Shown here in pieces: positions 23,404 to 45,434 of a DNA stretch of 64,000 nucleotides. The DNA lies in contig NW_020312591.1 of NCBI RefSeq assembly GCF_002999335.1, positions 62,001 through 126,000 on the forward strand, written 5' to 3'. The stretch's first letter is position 1. Each line of letters opens with the position of its first letter. The stretch is from Cyclospora cayetanensis (Eukaryota > Apicomplexa > Conoidasida > Eucoccidiorida > Eimeriidae). The notes beneath the pieces are model-generated. The model ran no database searches. It saw only the letters and a list, made by a program, of their open reading frames with translations, and had not been told where the DNA came from. The position numbers and the translations under genes were made by a program.

Positions 23404-26332
23404 ATACATGACAGGATCAACAACACTCAGCTTCTTCGAGACACCCAAACAAGTACAACTCCACGCGCTTTGAGTAAAAAAAATAGAATACGGGGGGCAC
23501 ACACTGGCGCAGGAACGGTGCTGCTTCATCAGCCTGCCTAGAAGTTCCCAATCCTCCCCATTGCGTGGGTCTCTAAGTAGCCCTCTCTTCTCTCATGATT
23601 CGATCCTATTAAACCCTTCTTTGAGGTCATCCAGATTGAGGCGGAGACGCACAGCCACAAGTTTGTGCTCCTCTGTTGTTGTCCCCGCATTCTCGCGCAC
23701 TCCGCTGCCTTTGATTTTAGCTCTCTCGCCTACTTATCGCTTCTGCCCGTGTGTTACGCAGAAGGAACAAAGGTCTTCTGCCCGCTAGATAAGGGCAGTA
23801 CCAGCCCTGCGTGCTTCCGTCATTCTGTAGATACCTTTACAGTAGTTCTCAAGCTGCCAATACACCTGATCTTCTTAGACTTAAAACACATGCTGTCCAC
23901 CTGCTGCACGCATGCACCTGCTGCTCCTCCCCATTCCCTGAATTTCCTTTGAAGCGCCACGAAAGCAGGCGGTTGAGTAAGGTGGGTTGAAACCGGCAGC
24001 GTGTACTCCTATAAAGCTGGCTCGCATCTCCTTTTATTCTTAGACAGTGCAACTCTTTTGAGCTAGCTGATACATCCCCTTAGTGTGAGACAGATAATGC
24101 CTTCTCTTCTTTTATCGAGCACAATGGTGAGCCTTTACTTTGCCTGTACCACCGCAGAAGGAACTTTCCTCTAGAAAGGCGTATTCCAGCATTAAGTTTC
24201 AGTTGTTAGCGCAGCATACACTCCAGCTGTTACTGCTGGCAACGTTCTGGTCTTGTGCACGGTACCATGAACCAAGGAAGCCTATTGATCTTGGATTCGT
24301 TCTGCTATTGCCGTGCGTTTTAGGCTACTTTCTTTGTATTATTGCACGGAAGGTTTCCATAGGGAGACGGTATGTTAACCCTACACCAAAGACAAGCGAA
24401 TTGAACGCCCTCTAAATTCCTCCCATAGAAATTGTTCCCCCTCTGCTCGTTCACGCCCCTCAGAGCTTTGGCATAAGGCGAGAGGAACGGAGCGTTCAAG
24501 TACACGGCCATTGCTGCACCCTGTCGGCGTTTTTTCCCAAGGCTTTGCAGATACTTGCACCTAGCAACCCGCAGGATTTTCATTTTTCCCCTCTCCTTTG
24601 CAAGCAGCATGATATCCTAGAGCATCCGACCCCAATAGGGAGTCTTTTTTCTCAGCCAGAATTTATGCATGCAGTGGAAAGGGCTAAAGTATAGCGTAGC
24701 CTGCTACAAATTCGTAGCGCACACTGCCGTGATCTAGGATATGCTACACCGGTCAGCTACCTTTTGACACGCATGAAGGGCAAAAAGCGACTGCCGCCGA
24801 ATGCGCCCTGGGGCTTTTGTGTCGTTTTCGAAGAGCGGTGCGAGGAGTTTGCCATCAGAAGCCGTTTTTTCCTTCAAAAGAGAAGTTCTCTTGGGGGATG
24901 CGTTTACGTGGTTTTGACGAATGGGCGGCATTCTCCTGGGAAGCCGTGGACAGATGATATTAGACGTGATTTTTATCTTTGGTTTAGTTTGAAGGCTTTT
25001 TCGTGGCTGCTTTCCCTTCCCCTCCCCCGCCTTTGCGTGCCCAACGCATTGCAGGGTGGGAGCAAGAGCAGCGGGTATCACGCACCAGCTAGAGAGGAGT
25101 TACCCTGTGAATACATAGAGGAGCATCTGCTTTCCTGTCTCTGTGTGTGTGTCTGTCTGGCTATACGCTGGGGCCATAAAAGAACGGCGCTAAGGGGGGC
25201 AGGCAGACAAGGCGCACTCAGAAGGCTCAGTATTCCCAGAAGCCCTCAATAGCACTTGAAGAGGCATGGATCACACGAATATTGCTTAGAGGTTGCATGT
25301 ACTTTTCTTTTTGTCACAGGAATGAGACAGAGCGAGGGCCCTTGCTGCATCGGCGGTCTGTACTCAAAGGGGTGAGCGAGTGTGCAATGGAGTGCCACGC
25401 ACTGCCTGGGACAGCCTCGCCAGTTGCATTTCATCTCAATTTCTTCTAAGAAACAATTTTTTTGTGTCTCAGCGCTACTCACAAGAAAGGGGTGTTCGAT
25501 ACAAGGAAGGAGGTGAGGGGAAGGAAGCCATAGCACCGCCGCTAGGGGGCCCCTTTCGTAGGGAGTGTGAGACTCCTGGGAGTGAGACTCCTGGGAGTGA
25601 TGAGCGTGAGCCGTTTGCCGTCTAGATGAGGACACCCGCGGATTTCAATGCAGCTGAAGTCACTTAACCTCCTTTTCCTTCAGTGCTTTTCCCGAATTGT
25701 GCCTTAACGTAGACAGGTTCGTGTGTCGTAATCGCTCCTGCGGCGAATACTCGTTGAGCCTCGGTAGACGTTGAGAACAGTCCGCCCCTGCGCTCAGCAA
25801 ACACACAAGCCACACCCACGGCTTTTTTTCAGGCTTGAGGGTGTGACTTGTAGGGTCTAACTGAGCGCGATGGTAATAATTGCCAAAGGCTGAGTGAGAC
25901 AGCGCCTGCATGCTCGACTCATCGGAGAGTCAGACGACCCCAAGCACAACGGGGGGAGGCCTCTCTGACCTCTAGGGGCAGCTCCGGGTGTGGAGTGCAA
26001 GACTTCCGGCGTAGACTGGAAGGTGTATTATAACACTCCAACTCGAGCCTCCCTTGTGAGTGGACTAGCGAACTCCAGCAGCGGCGGCTGCAGGGAGCTG
26101 CAGCTGCAGCCGCAGCCGCAGCACAACAGCAACGCCAACAGCAGCAGCCGCGGCAACAGCAGCGGTCCAAGGGGGCCCCCTGCTGGGCTGGGGGGCCCCT
26201 CCTCAAGAATTCGGCTCCCTTGAGACGCTGCACAGCCAGAGAAGGCTATCCGACAAGTCTGCGGAGGCACAGTTTTTCTTTTGCCCGCACCGGCTCCCAC
26301 GGCTAGCCACAACGCTGGGAAACGCTGTCAAC
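23404..26332. other. Region without a recognised gene
   Basis: The longest frames are 24764-25252 (+, 162 codons) and 24140-24415 (+, 91 codons, with a hydrophobic LLLLATFW...FVLLLPCVLGYFL segment). Neither has a recognised domain or clear splice sites. A 16-bp direct duplication sits near 25567-25600. The end must hold the promoter of the P4-ATPase. Confidence 0.4.
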
Positions 26333-37759
<11,427 letters not shown>

Positions 37760-40368
37760 ACGCGAGACTGCGCAGCGGAGACGCGGCTTTCGGGAAAAAC
37801 TTACCGAACGTCACGATGCCGTGGCATTTGCTTTTTAAAAAAACACGCCAGCCGCTTTTGTACAGTGGTCGTGGAAGCCTTTTCCACACACGCTGCACGG
37901 CTTTGGCTTTTACCCATGTGCCATGATGAATACGCAGAGATAGATAGATAGAGTGATAGAGATATATACAGAGCGAGCGAGCTGGTCTCTATTTAAAATC
38001 CTCAAATCTTTAAGTAGGGCTGCAGAACTACTGCGTAGGCATAAACACAGGGTAGCGGGACGCAAAACCCTCAGTAGGCGCATGTGATGATTCGTAGCAT
38101 CCGGCTTTTCTCTCGCCACATAAGGCCCCCCGCCTGTTGTGCACCGTTGTTGTGTCTTTCGCTGCTGATGCGCTGTTTAACCGGTTACGTCCTGCTGTTC
38201 GTTATTCTCGGGATAAATACTGCACCTGCCGCTGCTGTGAGCAAAGCGTTTGCAGTCAGTGCAACCTTGACTGCGCCCCCAAGACACTCCTTGCCCTGTC
38301 CCTGCCACTGTATGGCCTTGTACAAAGACGAGTCAACGCATCTTTTACGGGTGGAAAGCCGTTTCGCTAGAAATGCGGCTCCTTGCCGTGGGGCCGGCTG
38401 GGCATGTGGGTGTCTGAAGTTTTTTGTAGCGGATCTGCAGGCTGTCCTGCGCAGCGCTGTTGGTAGCGAACTATGCTGCTTTTCAACGCATTCTTTTGCA
38501 CAGTAGTTGCATTCAGTTAAGCAAGGGCAAAGAGTTGCACCCTTGGTTCGTTCGCATAACCTATTGCAGCGTACCGTCGGTGGCGTGATTCACGGAGACG
38601 GAATGTTGTTTGCGCGTGCGCCAGTTGTAATATGCAGCTGGGTGTGGAAGGTCAAAGTCTAAGAGTGTGAAGCTACGGTTGCTGTAGGGGCTCCACTCCC
38701 TCATGGCGGAAAGTCAGAAGGGCTAAACGCTTTTTGAATGAGGGACCCCTTCAAAAAGCATTTAGGAATTTGCTGGCAGGTTTGCAGTGCCTCTGAAGCT
38801 TAGCAGTGCCCGACGAAGACCTTTCGTAAAGGGCGGTAGATAGGCCAAACACGATTATTAATTCTTCAAAGGGAAATCTTGGATGAGAGGCTGGCCACTT
38901 GCAGCACAAACTGAGATTGGTCCCCCTGACGTAAAATATTCCCCTGTGTCCTTGTGTCCTTTGCTAGTTGCATGCAGTTACAGGGGAGTTGCGTAGTGGC
39001 TCGTAACTTCGGTGCCTGGTGTGTCTTATTCGGCTCGCTGCACAGTAGTGCTCACGAGCTTCTTTTCTACGTGGGGGTGGGTGGTCGTGCCTGTGCGCTA
39101 ATTGCTGCATTTAAACAAGTGTGAGCGCCTGCAGCATAGAGTGTGTGTGTGTGTGTGACAATGCGCATCCCTGCCCTCTCCGCCTAACCCTCTCCGGCAG
39201 AGACCCTGTGGAAGGATGTTGGAACCAGGAAGGGGCGAGACTTTTTTTAAAGGCGTGCGCAACACACATGACGCATCCTTTCGTACGTTATGCCTCCGGC
39301 TTGGAGGCTCAATGCAGGCTCCCACCCTCCCGATACGGACCGGGTGGGTAACTCCTCACTAGAGAAAGACCCCTGTAGCGCTGCAGTGTGCGAGGATATG
39401 CCACCCTGTTAGTGCCGCTCTTGACCACGGCTGTGTTGCGTCGGGCTGTATGGCTGGAAGAAGACTTGACTTGTGCCGGAACGTCGCCGGTTTAGGCTAG
39501 GAAAAAAAGGCCCCCTGCCACGTGTGCACCTCGAGAGACTCGGGATGCAGAATTTCGGTGCCATAAGCGGCCAAACCTAGCGAATCTTACAGTTTGAGAG
39601 GGGTTCCCCCATGACAGTTTTTTGTTAGGAGTGGAAGAACCCTATCAAGGCAGGGAGGAGAGGGGTAATTTTCCTCTTTTTCCGCGCCATCCCATTGCTC
39701 CTAGTTACTCCTTGTGCAAGATTGTGAAGGTTTGCCATCATTGGCGAGGCAATCGACGATGGGGGTCTGATAATTTACGCCGAGAGTCCTCCTTCGCTGA
39801 GCCTCACAGCTCCACATGCATTGACGCTGTAGTACCGTTTCATAGCCTCCTGCATGCAGAAAGCAAGCGTTCCTTTGCACCATTTTTGCTGGAGTACTTT
39901 TCAAAACAAAGGCCGAAGGGCCCCTTCGCAGCAAGCCCCTGCGCAAGGGTCCATGTTGCTTTTCCCCCTTTGAAAGGCGAATTGCAGAGAGACGCTCACT
40001 GCGGCTTTGTGCCTTGTCTGCCTCTGTAACGGGCAAAAAAGTGCAAACTTTTAACAGAAGGAGGCTAAAGGGGCAGCCATCCTTGGGCGAAGGGGCCCCC
40101 CTCCGGCGGGGGACCGGTCCCTCGATATCTCGATGGACCCTCAACAGGGGCCCCCTCAATGCATCATAGAGACTCACTGCACTTGGAGTGTCTGAACAAT
40201 TTTTGCCAGAGACTCCACTTACCAGTATTTGAGCAGTTCTTTTGGCCTGATTTCCTCTGATTTTTGCAATCGCCTCCTGCCTCCCCTGGCGCCTCAATCC
40301 GTTCCCAGCAAAGCACAGGATCCGAAGCAGGGGGTTATGAGGTGGTCTGCTGAAGGAGCGTTGTCTCT
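37760..40368. other. Intergenic region between P4-ATPase and PCIF1-like gene
   Basis: No gene recognised. The frame 38084-38506 (+, 140 codons) has one hydrophobic stretch (GYVLLFVILGI) but no family signature. An imperfect hairpin is at 38723-38765. GGGGCCCC-type motifs reappear at 40092-40155, just before the next gene. Confidence 0.45.
38723..38765. repeat. 16-bp inverted repeat (stem-loop)
   Basis: Arms 38723-38738 (CTAAACGCTTTTTGAA) and 38750-38765 pair with one mismatch around an 11-nt loop. No flanking gene end is close, so a terminator role is not supported. Confidence 0.75.
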
Positions 40369-43300
40369 GTGTGGAAGTCTTCAGACTTTGAATCGGCCGC
40401 AATGGCTCAGGGGGCCCCCCAAGGTCTCCCCCCTTGCGGGAAGGACCCCGAAGATTTGTGGGGGCCCTGCCTATGTATTGAGGTGTACAGACAGTGGGAG
40501 TTCGCAAGCCTCAGAGTCCGTTTTCAGCAGATCAGTGCTGCCCTCGGCGCCGCTGTGCAGAAGCAGCACCGACTGTTGCTGCAGCACAAGACACAGCCGG
40601 ATGCAGCAGCTGAGTTCATAGCAAAGGAAGCCTCTGACCCCACCACGCAAGAGAAGACAGAAGGCGAGTCAGGCTGCAAAGGACATGCCGGAAGCACCAG
40701 CAGTGGTGAAGAAAATAGCGAAACTGAGGGGCAAGAGGAAGAAGCGCGTTTCATTGCACAACCCAGAGAAGGATTTGTTCGATGGATCATGGAGCGAAGA
40801 GGCACACCACACGTAAAACACCAAGACCCTCTAATACCTTCCCCCTTGCCAGAGATCTCCAAAGTCGACCCTCTCCTTTGCAGCCGCTGTAGCGGCGGAG
40901 GCGACTGCTGCTGCAGAGGACCCAGCAGAAACACGATTAGCACTTGTAGCAACAGCAGCAGCGGAAAGAACAGCAACAACAGCGGAAACAACACAAGCAG
41001 CGCCAACAATCACAGCTGCAACAACAACAGCTGCTGCTGCAACTACAGCAACAACAACAATAACAGCGGCAACAACAACAGCTGCTGCTGCTGCTGCAAC
41101 AGCAACAACAACAATAACAGCGGCAACAACAACAGCTGCTGCTGCAGCTGCAACAGCAACAACAATAACAGCTGCAACAACAACAATAACAGCGGCAACA
41201 ACAACAGCTGCTGCTGCAGCTGCAACAGCAACAACAATAACAGCTGCAACAACAACAGCTGCTGCTGCAACAGCAACAATAACAATAACAGCTGCAACAG
41301 CAACAACAACAATAACAGCTACTGCTGCAACAGCAACAACAACAGCTACTGCTGCAACAGCAGCAACAATAACAATACCAGCTGCTGCAACTACAGCAAC
41401 AAAAAGAATTGCTGCTGCAGCCACAGCGGCAGCAACGACAACAGCAGCTGCTGCAACAACAGCAATAAGGACATGAATATTAGCGGCACCTTTTCTGAAG
41501 GATTTGCTAGCATGCCTCCCTGCCAGCCGTTCAGCGCAATGCTGCAGCTGGACGACCTGCAGCAGCAGCTTCTGCAGCAGCAGCAGGAGGCAACGCCAGA
41601 GCAGCTGGAGGCCGTTGCAAAAGTGTTGCTGCGAGAAGTGCAGCAGTCGGTTGGTCAGCATGGGGTAGCAGCGGGTGCTCCATCAGATGCGACCAACAAA
41701 AGTGCTGCTGATAGCGAAAGCGCAGGCAGTATCGAACATGCGCTGTTGAGGAGGTGGCAGGAGCTACTTTCAGTCGCTGAGCAGCAGCCGCGAGAGCTTC
41801 TAGAGGGGCCATTGCTGTGCAAAACACTCATGGGGGAGTGGCTAGATGAGCTTCCGCCGTTGCTCTTGGAAGAGGGATTGCTGCAAGATGTCTTGGTGCA
41901 GCTCGAGAAAAAGCAACCCCCGCAACGGCTGCATGCCAAGCGGCGGCTACGCGAGGCAGCCGTAATCTCCGTAGAGGGAGCTGAGGCAATGGCCTCGCGC
42001 CTTGCGGAGCTGCTAATTCAGGTGTGCAGAAATATGCAGCAGAAGCAGCAGCAGCATGAGGGGCTGAGCTTGCCGGCGTTAAGTGCCATGCCGCTAAGTG
42101 CCATGCAGGGGGCGTTAGGAGGTTTGCTGTGTCTCTTGAGGATCAGGAACGTTTGCTGGCCTTTGCCAGAGGGGGGGCAGGAGGCTTGTTCAGCGCATCC
42201 GTCTACGTCTGGAGATGCGGGGTCTATTTTCGCGGAAAATCCTCATCTCGGAGACGTGAGCCTCAAGCTTGAGTGCTTGCGCATCTTTGCCGCGGCGGCT
42301 AGCCAAGCGCTGGACGGCCTCAAGAGGCGCAAGCAGCAGCGCATGCAGCAGCAGATCTCAGAGCGGACTGAATATGCGGACAGAGGGACCCTTGCAGCCA
42401 GCAGTGCGCAACAACAGCAACAGCAGCAACAACAAAAACACCAACAACAGCAACAGCAACAACAACGGCTGCTTTTCTGGCCCCAGCTGCACTCCTCAGT
42501 TCGCCTCGCTGAGCTGCAAAGACAGCCAGGAGCGGCTTCGGGGAAGCTTGCCGAAGAAGCGGACGGAGCTGCGTCTGCGCGTGTAGAGGAGCGAGAAGCT
42601 GCAGAGTTTGAGCGGCTGCACGGCCCCTGGCTATTGCGGCTATGCCGCCCCTTGACGTGGATTTTGTGGGGTCCAATGATTTTGCGAGCAAGCGCTGCCC
42701 TCGCCGCAGAAGCTGCCGCAGCTGCTGCTCGCATCGCTTCCTTCACTGCAGAGCATGCAGGCGCAGCAGTCTCCTTGAGAGCATATTCCGTCGAGGCTTC
42801 CGCGGCTGCAGGGGAAGGGGGGGGAAAAAGGCGCTCTTGCGTGGAGGACTACTGGCGGGGTCGCTGCTGCACTGCAGCAGCAGCAGCGGCAGAAGCGCAG
42901 CTGCCTGCCACGCTGGGATGCAGCAGCGGCTTTCGCGGGAACAGACTGTCTTCGGAGGAGGTTCGCCTTGTAGGGCCTCCCCAGTGGTCGGTGGCGTGGA
43001 GGATAGGCCGTCGCTTCCACTGTCTAGCGCTGCAAGGCGATGCTCGAGTCTTGCTGCAGCGGCACTCGGAGGGGCAGCAGCAGCAGCTGGAGGGGGCTGT
43101 AGGACTCCTGCAGACGCGGTTCTTCATTAGAGGCAACAGGCTGTTGCTTCTGTGGCGTCGTTTCCTCAGCGAGTGGCGCCGGAGAGGCAGCAGGAGCTGC
43201 TGCTGCTGTTGTGCTGGCGGCAGTCCTCCTGGAAGCGGCATGCACTGCAGCAGCTGCGCGATCGGCCTTCAGTCAGCGCAGTCCGATGAGGCTGTTCCCC

Positions 43301-44178
43301 CGGACTGGTTCAGTGTTGCGTGCCGGTGCTCAAAGAAAAGCTCCTCCGAAGTTGGTGCTTGCAAATGTGTGGGGAGCGAGCTCAGGAGGCTGCATGCCCT
43401 CCCAGCTTGCTGCGAGCAAGAGCCGCAGCGCGACGTTTGCGGCTGCCTGGTGGACGCTTTCATACACCGTGTATTCGTGCTGCTGTGTAGAACCTACTGT
43501 ATCTGCGGGCAGAATAAGGAGGGGAGGGGCCTCGGCTGCGGGGTCCCTTTATCTGTGTTGCAGCAGCTGCAGCAGCACCTGGGTGAACCTATTGAAGCCT
43601 TTGCTTCCCCCCTAAACGCTCGATGTCGCCTTTACTTCTCCCTCTTCGAAGACACGGATGCCCCTTTCGGCAGCAGGGGTTGCTTCTTCGCAAGCCTCTG
43701 GAAGCGGGAGCTGGACCCGCGGCAACACCCATTGCGGTCCTTCATCTTCTGCAATCCGCCTTTCGAAGAAGTCCTTATTCAGCGCCTAGAAGCGCACATT
43801 CTCTCTGTGCTTAGCGAGAGCAACGGCAGCACCAACAACAGCGACCCCTTAGTGTTTGTTCTCTGCCTTCCGGACTGGAGTGCGTCTGCGGAAGGAGAGA
43901 AATCTTCCTTTGTCGCAAAACTGCGGCAGAGCAGCAGCTGCTCCGGGCTGCTGCTGCTGCTGCCGCAGCAGCACTCCTACACCAGCGGGTATAGTCACTT
44001 TTGCGACTGCCACTACGAGACACTTCGTTCGTCTTGCGGCTCCCTCCTGCTGCTCATGACGAACGCCGCTGCTCAGAAAGTACTGTGCAGCAGCAACAGC
44101 AACGCGGGGCAGCACGTCTTGCAGGCAGCCGCCGATGTTTGGGCTGTCCACACTAAAACAGCAGCCGCGCGGAACTAA
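40369..44178 (+). CDS. PCIF1/CAPAM-like mRNA cap m6Am methyltransferase
   Basis: PCIF1 (CAPAM) adds N6-methyl to cap-adjacent 2'-O-methyladenosine using S-adenosylmethionine. This single open frame has 1269 codons. The last 200 or so residues match the PCIF1 catalytic domain: PIEAFASPLNARCRLYF, EDTDAPFGSRG, then the catalytic NPPF motif (43753-43764, FIFCNPPFEE), VFVLCLPDW and a Leu-rich strand before HSYTSGYSH. The central part (about 41500-43400) is helical and Gln/Ala-rich. The N-terminal third holds an Asn/Ser/Cys tract (40930-41470). No WW domain, which binds the RNA polymerase II tail in animal PCIF1, is visible. Lack of introns is unusual beside such intron-rich neighbours, so a hidden intron around the repeat is possible. 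The start could also be the ATG at 40402. Confidence 0.8.
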   Translation: MWKSSDFESAAMAQGAPQGLPPCGKDPEDLWGPCLCIEVYRQWEFASLRVRFQQISAALGAAVQKQHRLLLQHKTQPDAAAEFIAKEASDPTTQEKTEGESGCKGHAGSTSSGEENSETEGQEEEARFIAQPREGFVRWIMERRGTPHVKHQDPLIPSPLPEISKVDPLLCSRCSGGGDCCCRGPSRNTISTCSNSSSGKNSNNSGNNTSSANNHSCNNNSCCCNYSNNNNNSGNNNSCCCCCNSNNNNNSGNNNSCCCSCNSNNNNSCNNNNNSGNNNSCCCSCNSNNNNSCNNNSCCCNSNNNNNSCNSNNNNNSYCCNSNNNSYCCNSSNNNNTSCCNYSNKKNCCCSHSGSNDNSSCCNNSNKDMNISGTFSEGFASMPPCQPFSAMLQLDDLQQQLLQQQQEATPEQLEAVAKVLLREVQQSVGQHGVAAGAPSDATNKSAADSESAGSIEHALLRRWQELLSVAEQQPRELLEGPLLCKTLMGEWLDELPPLLLEEGLLQDVLVQLEKKQPPQRLHAKRRLREAAVISVEGAEAMASRLAELLIQVCRNMQQKQQQHEGLSLPALSAMPLSAMQGALGGLLCLLRIRNVCWPLPEGGQEACSAHPSTSGDAGSIFAENPHLGDVSLKLECLRIFAAAASQALDGLKRRKQQRMQQQISERTEYADRGTLAASSAQQQQQQQQQKHQQQQQQQQRLLFWPQLHSSVRLAELQRQPGAASGKLAEEADGAASARVEEREAAEFERLHGPWLLRLCRPLTWILWGPMILRASAALAAEAAAAAARIASFTAEHAGAAVSLRAYSVEASAAAGEGGGKRRSCVEDYWRGRCCTAAAAAAEAQLPATLGCSSGFRGNRLSSEEVRLVGPPQWSVAWRIGRRFHCLALQGDARVLLQRHSEGQQQQLEGAVGLLQTRFFIRGNRLLLLWRRFLSEWRRRGSRSCCCCCAGGSPPGSGMHCSSCAIGLQSAQSDEAVPPDWFSVACRCSKKSSSEVGACKCVGSELRRLHALPACCEQEPQRDVCGCLVDAFIHRVFVLLCRTYCICGQNKEGRGLGCGVPLSVLQQLQQHLGEPIEAFASPLNARCRLYFSLFEDTDAPFGSRGCFFASLWKRELDPRQHPLRSFIFCNPPFEEVLIQRLEAHILSVLSESNGSTNNSDPLVFVLCLPDWSASAEGEKSSFVAKLRQSSSCSGLLLLLPQQHSYTSGYSHFCDCHYETLRSSCGSLLLLMTNAAAQKVLCSSNSNAGQHVLQAAADVWAVHTKTAAARN
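40930..41470 (+). repeat. Degenerate CAG/CAA triplet tract read as Asn/Ser/Cys
   Basis: Over 500 bp of ACAACAGC and AGCTGCTGCTGC blocks inside the PCIF1-like ORF. The frame fixed by conserved sequence on both sides reads AAC, AGC and TGC, giving runs of Asn, Ser and 3-5 Cys. The antisense strand is also open (Val/Ala/Ile-rich, 41661-40831) and is taken as a shadow. Confidence 0.85.
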
Positions 44179-44747
44179 AGGTGAAGCCTTTACAACGGCC
44201 TAGCATTAGGGGAAGGCGTTTGGAAGGAACTGAAGAGGGGCCCATTGAACGCGAGACTCGGCAAAAGCCGATCCTTATAGACCCTAATAATACATCGCTT
44301 GCACTTCAATACATAAAACATACGACTCACGCCTGCTGTACATGAGGATGCAGCATGCATGCATGCATCTACATCCGAACGACTCTTCTCTGCAACTAAA
44401 TAAATGAATATATTTGTATATGTTCTACTGCTACCCCGTTTGGCCTAAGATTTTTTAAACATAAGGCGTCCTTCCCTAGTGTCGCTTGCTTGCATCTTCT
44501 TCGGGTATCCACGCTCTGTGTATGCCTCATTCCCTTCTCTTTAGAGGTTCTATCTCTTGCACACAATTCTCCAACCGAAACGAAGAAGAGCGCTGGGGGA
44601 AAAGCCGTGGCAGGCAGCACTTGCTGCTGCTGGCGGCACTGCAGCCTTCTGCTGCGTGCGTTGACGCGCAAGCCTCTTCGAAGAACACAAAAAAATTGGC
44701 TGTAGCACACGACTACGAGAGACACCCTCTGCAGCGGGAGCCATGCC

Positions 44748-44781
<34 letters not shown>

Positions 44782-45434
44782 GCCTCTGTCTCTACAAGCG
44801 TATCGTGGATGGCGCTGTAATTCGGGGACAGCAACAGCAAACACCAGCGTGCGCAGCGAAACGCCACAGTTGGAGGTGTGACAGAGGTAGCTGCAGCAGC
44901 AAAGCTTATGCAACAAGCGGCGTCAAGTGCTGTGTCTGCACCTACAGTCCTGCCGACAGCAGCCAACTAGTAGTCTTTTCGGAGTTTGCGGCTGTAGCAA
45001 GAAAGCACACGCCATAACAGTGCGGGCGCAATTCGCATGAGAGAGGATACATAAATATATATATATATATGTGTATATCCCCTCTACATATATATATATA
45101 GGGCGTAAGAAGCACAACCTGCCACAGACACATAAAATTAGAACAATTTATGCATTGCTGCGTAGTAGCCGCCGACGCGATAACACTTCCTATTAGTAGT
45201 GCTCTCTATCTACTTCCATTTCGCAGGCCCTTCTCCCTCCCCGTGTGTATCCCCTTTCCGCCCTATGCTGAGCCGCATGCTGCGCGAAGTACGCTGTCGA
45301 GCCAGAGCAGACAGACAGACTCTTCCTTTGCCTAGGACCGCAACACCTGCCTCGTGAAGAAACTTTGGATGCTGCAGGAAGCGTCTGGCGCTACGTACTG
45401 CAGCATCAAGCGCAACACGATCAAAAGTCTCAGC
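44179..45434. other. Intergenic region between converging genes
   Basis: It lies between the 3' ends of the PCIF1-like gene (+) and the GCC-type gene (-). It contains TA-rich tracts at about 44749-44781 and 45053-45102 and a short ATGC repeat near 44354. No coding signal was seen. Confidence 0.5.

Noticed and set aside
38084..38506. 140-codon plus-strand frame with a hydrophobic stretch
   Set aside because: It has no family signature, no codon bias like the neighbours and no splice context; left as intergenic.
40831..41661. 276-codon minus-strand frame (Val/Ala/Ile-rich)
   Set aside because: It is the antisense of the triplet tract inside the PCIF1-like ORF and has no unique sequence or start context.
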